Shown here in pieces: positions 7,473-11,112 of a stretch of 11,112 nucleotides of DNA. The stretch's first letter is position 1. Each line of letters begins with the position of its first letter. Location: NCBI GenBank assembly GCA_016932895.1, contig JAFGCA010000491.1:1-11112 (forward strand), given 5' to 3'. The notes under the pieces were generated by a model. The model saw only the letters and a program-made list of their open reading frames with translations. It did not search any database and was not told the DNA's origin. The DNA is from Sedimentisphaerales bacterium (lineage in GTDB: Bacteria > Planctomycetota > Phycisphaerae > Sedimentisphaerales > SG8-4). The position numbers and the translations under genes are program-made.

Positions 7473-10057
7473 CGTGCGTCCCTTCGATTCTGCCCGTTGC
7501 GGTTGTCGTAGAGCTTGGCTCCCTCCTCAAGCGCCTGGCGGTGGCGAGCGGCAACCTGTTGCCGTTCGAGGTATTTTTGCTGCCGCTGCCGGTCGGTTTC
7601 GCACGCGACAAAACCCGGCATGTCTGCGCGCGGGCGCTGCGCCAGCATCTCCTTGCCCGCCTGGATGATGGCGAGAGCCTCGACGTAGTTGGGATCGTCC
7701 GGGCTGCCAAATGCGGCCAAGCACGGACTGAGATGCGGGCGATCGAAGCTGACCTGCGGACCCCGGTTGGCATTGTGCTGGGCCAGCTTGCCGAACGGCA
7801 CGCCCGTCAGATCCCCCAACCGCTGAAGCTGGGCGTTGGTCAGGGGAGACCGGCCGGTCAGGTTGTCGGGATACGCGCAGTCGTAGCGCGGATAGTAGGT
7901 CCCGTTGATGTCGATCCAGGTGACGATCCGCTCGAATTCATCCTCGGTAAGCTCGACATCTTCGTGTCCCTCGCGCACGGTGCGCACGAGTTTGCTGGCG
8001 TGGGAGCCCCAGGCGTAGGCCTGCTGAATATCGGCCGGTCCGGCTCCGATGGCGCTGAGGTAGCCCTTGCGCCACAGCTCGTTGTAGGAGGTGTTGAAGG
8101 TATTCGTTCGGTCGGCGGCGAGATTGAGCTTCACGCCGGCCTCCTGACCGTAATCGTGACAGCGCACGCAATGCCTGTCAAAAACGGGCTGCACCTCGGC
8201 CATGTAACTGAACAATCGCGGCTCGCCCTTCCAACCGTGCAGCCTGCTGGCCGGGCGTCGAACGGCCGCCGGCACCGCCGCCGGCTGCGAAGGCGGACCG
8301 TCGAGCCGGCTCTCGTGGCAACCGACGCAGCCCGCGCGCTCGCCGGGCTGAACGGTGGTGCCGCTGCGCATCGACTGGACCATCATCTGGTTCTCGTCGA
8401 GGAGCTGAAAATAAACGAACTTGCCGGACGGAACCTCGAAGTACGCCGAGCCGTCCGCTTCCACGGGCACCGTCCCGAGGATGCGCTTGTTCTCGAAACT
8501 GTGCCAGTTCAACGCGGGACAATGCACGCCCTGGCCTCCCCACTGGGCGTGCGTCCAGAAGCGCTTCTCGGGCGACTCGACGATGCGCAAATACTTGACG
8601 GTGCCCGGTTCGACCCCCTTCATGTGGGTGCCCTCGTAAACGTTCATGACGTAGAAATAGCCGGGCTCATCCTGGAAATGCCGCCGGGAGGCAATGGCCG
8701 CGGGCCTCGGTCTCGGGCCTAAAGGCATCGGGTCGTAGCAGCCGGGCCCCTCCACGTGCAGCAGAACCTCGTTGCCGAACACGTCGATCAGATAGATCCC
8801 CATCCGCTCTCCCTGGCCCGTCATTCGCGAGCAGAGGAAGTACTTGTCGCTCAGGGGATACGGGTCTTCGTATTTCGGCTGCACCCGTGTGAAGTTGTCG
8901 AAGCCATACACATCGGGACGCGTGCCGTGCTGCTGGACGAGATCGACCGCCTGGGCCGGCCACGTGCGAACGACGCTGCTCCGGCCGTCGACGCCGAGCC
9001 GGTAGTCCAGCAGCGCCAGCGCTCCCCACGGGCGGTCGTGACAGGAGCCCAGAACGCAGATCACGTTGTCGGTCGCGAAGACGGCCCGCCCGTCGATGGC
9101 GCCGCCGGGAGACCAGGTGTTGTTGCCCCAGTAGATTGCGTGGTTCGTGCCGTCCGGATTCACCGTCCAGAGCCCCTGGGCGTCGCCGAAGTTGCGGTCC
9201 ACGTATTCCCACCGGTCGTAGAGAATGCGCCCGTCGGGCATCAAGGTCGGATGGCCCTCGTGCAGCGTGTTCTTGCCGATCTGATGGATGTTGGCGCCGT
9301 CGGCGTCCATGCAAAACAGGTTGCACATGATGTGACGGTTGCACATGCAATACTTGGGCTCGCGGGTGGAGCCGAAGACGATCCTGCCGTCAGGCAGGTA
9401 GAGCGGGTCGATGTCGGCCACGCCCGGGGCGAACGTCAGTTGCTCGAGGCCCGTGCCGTCGGCGTTGATCTCATAAATGTGGTAGTCGTCCCGGATGCTG
9501 TGGCGCATGGCGAAGACGATCTTGGCGCCGTCAAAGTGCACTTCGGGATCGCGTATGATCCCTTCGGGCAACTCGGCCAGAATCGAGGTGCGTCCGCCCT
9601 TTGCCACGTCGACGGTCTTCAGCGCGCCGCCGCCGGCGAAGCTCTTGGTGTTGATCTCGCCGGTCTGAAACATGGTCGCGGTGTTGTGATGGTCAGATTT
9701 GTACTGGGCGCGCGCCACGAAGAGAATGGGCTGGCGGGTCACAAGCGGATTGGCCCGCAAGGCGTCATGCTGGAGCCGAGTGAATTCCCGCTCAAGGACC
9801 TCGACGTCGGCGCGTTGGGCCTGGAGTCGGCGCTCGATCCGACCGAGCCGCACCAGGGCCTCCGCACCACCGGCGTACTCATCGCCGAACGTGCTCATCA
9901 GATCTTTCACCGCCGCTCGCAGCGTACCGCACCGAGCCGGCAGATCCCCCGCCTCCCCAGCGGCAGGCGGCTTGCCGGCCGCGGGAAACGCCAGCACTGT
10001 CAATGCCAGAGCCAAACCACACATCCACGTCAAATATCGGAGCATACGGCCACACAT
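7469..10057 (-). CDS. HzsA-related dihaem c-type cytochrome with beta-propeller
   Basis: The 862-residue exported protein is related to the hydrazine synthase alpha subunit (HzsA middle-domain family), widespread in Planctomycetota outside anammox. The signal peptide is at about 1-27 and a charged helical, possibly coiled-coil, stretch at about 40-100. A beta-propeller spans about 108-560, with TolB-like strands (IYEINADGTGLEQLTF, LPDGRIVFGSTREP, LMPDGRILYDRWEY, LWTVNPDGTN). Two CxxCH haem c sites follow, at 577-581 (CVGCH) and 630-634 (CVRCH), then a helical tail. Cys237, Cys239, Cys245 and Cys249, with His242, form a compact cluster in the propeller. It should act in the periplasm in electron transfer or an oxidoreductase reaction of unknown substrate. 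No hzsB or hzsC is present, so hydrazine synthesis is not implied. No clear Shine-Dalgarno precedes the ATG at 10057; ATG 10045, four codons on, is an alternative. It is the first gene of an operon with the phosphoesterase. Confidence 0.85.
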   Translation of the reverse strand: MCGRMLRYLTWMCGLALALTVLAFPAAGKPPAAGEAGDLPARCGTLRAAVKDLMSTFGDEYAGGAEALVRLGRIERRLQAQRADVEVLEREFTRLQHDALRANPLVTRQPILFVARAQYKSDHHNTATMFQTGEINTKSFAGGGALKTVDVAKGGRTSILAELPEGIIRDPEVHFDGAKIVFAMRHSIRDDYHIYEINADGTGLEQLTFAPGVADIDPLYLPDGRIVFGSTREPKYCMCNRHIMCNLFCMDADGANIHQIGKNTLHEGHPTLMPDGRILYDRWEYVDRNFGDAQGLWTVNPDGTNHAIYWGNNTWSPGGAIDGRAVFATDNVICVLGSCHDRPWGALALLDYRLGVDGRSSVVRTWPAQAVDLVQQHGTRPDVYGFDNFTRVQPKYEDPYPLSDKYFLCSRMTGQGERMGIYLIDVFGNEVLLHVEGPGCYDPMPLGPRPRPAAIASRRHFQDEPGYFYVMNVYEGTHMKGVEPGTVKYLRIVESPEKRFWTHAQWGGQGVHCPALNWHSFENKRILGTVPVEADGSAYFEVPSGKFVYFQLLDENQMMVQSMRSGTTVQPGERAGCVGCHESRLDGPPSQPAAVPAAVRRPASRLHGWKGEPRLFSYMAEVQPVFDRHCVRCHDYGQEAGVKLNLAADRTNTFNTSYNELWRKGYLSAIGAGPADIQQAYAWGSHASKLVRTVREGHEDVELTEDEFERIVTWIDINGTYYPRYDCAYPDNLTGRSPLTNAQLQRLGDLTGVPFGKLAQHNANRGPQVSFDRPHLSPCLAAFGSPDDPNYVEALAIIQAGKEMLAQRPRADMPGFVACETDRQRQQKYLERQQVAARHRQALEEGAKLYDNRNGQNRRDAR

Positions 10058-10095
10058 AAACAGAGTACATGGGACATGGTGAACACGACCACCTG

Positions 10096-10124
10096 ATCCT
10101 ACCCTATCGCGACGCCAAATTCAA
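10096..10124 (-). promoter_or_regulatory. Candidate promoter of the HzsA-like/phosphoesterase operon
   Basis: On the minus strand TTGAAT (10124-10119) and TAGGAT (10101-10096), each 4 of 6 to consensus, are separated by 17 bases and lie 38 bases before the first ATG. This gives a short leader without a clear ribosome-binding site. Confidence 0.35.
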
Positions 10125-10142
10125 TGAATCCTCGCCGGACCG

Positions 10143-10171
10143 TGTACAGTGACCGACGACGGAGATACAAT
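10143..10171 (+). promoter_or_regulatory. Candidate promoter of the FAD oxidoreductase gene
   Basis: TGTACA (10143-10148, 4 of 6 to TTGACA) and TACAAT (10166-10171, 5 of 6 to TATAAT) are separated by 17 bases, 39 bases before the start codon. With the leftward promoter at 10096-10124 this makes a compact divergent control region of about 150 bases between two redox genes. Confidence 0.45.
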
Positions 10172-10210
10172 ATGCTGAGCGAATCGACCCGCGTTTGACA
10201 GGAGAATGAC

Positions 10211-11112
10211 ATGATGAAGAAAGCTGTCTTGTTCTACGTTGGCCTGATGGCCTTCTTCGGGTTCGGGGCGACGGTCTCGGCGGAGCATCTCCTTGTCGAG
10301 GCGGAGCGTTTCGAGGACCTGGGCGGCTGGCTGGTAGATCAACAGTTCATGGATCAGATGGGCTCGCCGTTTGTCCTGGCGCATGGCCTGGGCCGGCCCG
10401 TCGCCGACGCCGCCACGGTAGTCACTTTCCCGGGACCGGGCTTGTACAGAGTATGGGTCCGGACGCGAAACTGGGTCGCTCCCTGGCACAGCGCCGATGC
10501 CCCGGGGCGCTTCGCGCTCTCCGTGGCCGGGCGCAAGCTGGATACGACGTTCGGGACCGTAGGGGCCGACTGGCACTGGCACGACGGTGGCACCGTCGGC
10601 ATCGACGATGCGACGGTCCCTCTGGCACTGCACGACCTGACCGGATTCGAAGGACGATGCGACGCGATCTTCTTCACGAAAGACCTCGACTTCATACCGC
10701 CCAATAACGAACCCGACATGAGCCAGTGGCGCCGCGCGTTGCTGGGTCTGTCCGAAGGTCCCGTCGAGGCGGGACAATATGATTTTGTGGTCGTCGGCGG
10801 AGGCATCGCCGGCACCTGCGCCTCGCTGGCCGCGGCCAGACGGGGAGCGACAGTGGCGCTGATTCAGGACCGCCCCGTCCTGGGCGGAAACAACAGTTCC
10901 GAAGTCCGTGTCTGGCTGGGAGGCAACACGAATTACGAGCCCTATTCGCGCATCGGGGACATTGTCCGCGAGCTCGAGCCCGAACGCCGCGCCCACTACG
11001 GCCCGGACAACACGGCCGAGTTGTACGAGGACCAGCGGAGAATCGATCTGGTGCGCGCCGAGCCCAACCTGACGCTGTTCCTGGAGTATCGCGCCAACGC
11101 CGTCGAGGCAGA
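10211..11112 (+). CDS. Exported FAD-dependent oxidoreductase with N-terminal carbohydrate-binding-like domain (cut by window edge)
   Basis: Three hundred codons are visible and the frame is open at the right edge, so the C-terminus is missing. AGGAG (10200-10204) lies 6 bases before the ATG at 10211; the next codon is also ATG. Residues 1-24 are a Sec signal (MMKKAVLFYVGLMAFFGFG, cleaved near VSA/E). Residues about 25-185 form a beta-rich domain opening LLVEAERFEDLGGW with GLYRVWVRTRNW, like the carbohydrate-binding (CBM-like) modules of secreted planctomycete proteins. The flavin domain begins at about 188: DFVVVGGGIAGTCASLAAA carries GxGxxG at 196-201, and RPVLGGNNSSEVRVWLGG (221-238) is typical of the FAD-dependent oxidoreductase family PF12831. 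It probably oxidises a sugar or similar compound outside the cytoplasm; the substrate and electron acceptor are unknown. It is divergent from the dihaem cytochrome gene. Confidence 0.85.
   Translation, partial: MMKKAVLFYVGLMAFFGFGATVSAEHLLVEAERFEDLGGWLVDQQFMDQMGSPFVLAHGLGRPVADAATVVTFPGPGLYRVWVRTRNWVAPWHSADAPGRFALSVAGRKLDTTFGTVGADWHWHDGGTVGIDDATVPLALHDLTGFEGRCDAIFFTKDLDFIPPNNEPDMSQWRRALLGLSEGPVEAGQYDFVVVGGGIAGTCASLAAARRGATVALIQDRPVLGGNNSSEVRVWLGGNTNYEPYSRIGDIVRELEPERRAHYGPDNTAELYEDQRRIDLVRAEPNLTLFLEYRANAVEA

Noticed and set aside
5946..7511. Long plus-strand open frame of about 520 codons opposite the phosphoesterase
   Set aside because: It is antisense to a gene with clear metallophosphoesterase motifs. 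The composition is shadow-like, and it crosses the operon junction.
7469..10057. True anammox hydrazine synthase subunit
   Set aside because: No hzsB or hzsC neighbours, a Leu where I recall the key Tyr haem ligand, and surroundings of secreted hydrolases; the wider HzsA-related family fits better.
8756..10096. Long plus-strand open frame opposite the HzsA-like gene
   Set aside because: It is antisense to the propeller-coding region with the CxxCH sites downstream, has no recognisable domain, and runs through the operon start.
10172..10198. Eight-codon upstream reading frame before the FAD oxidoreductase gene
   Set aside because: The frame has no ribosome-binding site and starts right after the -10 hexamer, probably upstream of or at the transcription start.
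10121..10996. Minus-strand open frame of about 290 codons at the right edge
   Set aside because: The plus strand there encodes a signal peptide, a GxGxxG motif and the FAD oxidoreductase signature with a good ribosome-binding site; the antisense frame has none of these.

Overview
The window is GC-rich DNA (by eye above 60%) carrying six genes, five complete and one cut by the right edge. Every one starts with an export signal. The mix is an S1 sulfatase, two glycoside-hydrolase-like proteins, a dihaem protein related to the hydrazine synthase alpha subunit (HzsA), a calcineurin-like phosphoesterase and a secreted FAD oxidoreductase. This is typical of polysaccharide-degrading Planctomycetota or nearby groups (Verrucomicrobiota, Lentisphaerota, Hydrogenedentota). 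The phylum is inferred from gene content; there is no rRNA or other marker here.

Layout, left to right. (1) 1-291: no recognisable gene, then a good sigma70-like promoter and a 71-base palindromic element (A) forming the sulfatase leader. (2) 292-1731, plus strand: Tat-exported, Cys-type S1 sulfatase. (3) 1732-1831: gap between convergent genes, filled by a second 71-base element (B) built like A. (4) 1832-4513, minus strand: 893-residue exported glycosidase-like protein with a hexosaminidase/alpha-glucuronidase-type front half and a C-terminal carbohydrate-binding-like beta domain. (5) 4514-4752: divergent promoter region. (6) 4753-5748, plus strand: exported GH43-like five-bladed propeller. 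(7) 5808-10057, minus strand: a two-gene operon of the HzsA-related dihaem protein followed, with an ATGA overlap, by the phosphoesterase. (8) 10058-10210: divergent promoter region. (9) 10211 to the edge, plus strand: FAD-dependent oxidoreductase with an N-terminal carbohydrate-binding-like domain.

The likely common theme is extracytoplasmic processing of a sulfated or acidic, decorated polysaccharide: sulfate removal, cleavage of glycosidic bonds, and possibly redox chemistry on sugars through the flavoprotein and the dihaem protein. The link between the hydrolases and the redox genes rests only on adjacency. No transporter, regulator, transposase, tRNA, rRNA or CRISPR array was found. The most unusual structure is the pair of 26-19-26 inverted-repeat elements bracketing the sulfatase; the most unusual gene pair is the translationally coupled HzsA-like/phosphoesterase operon.
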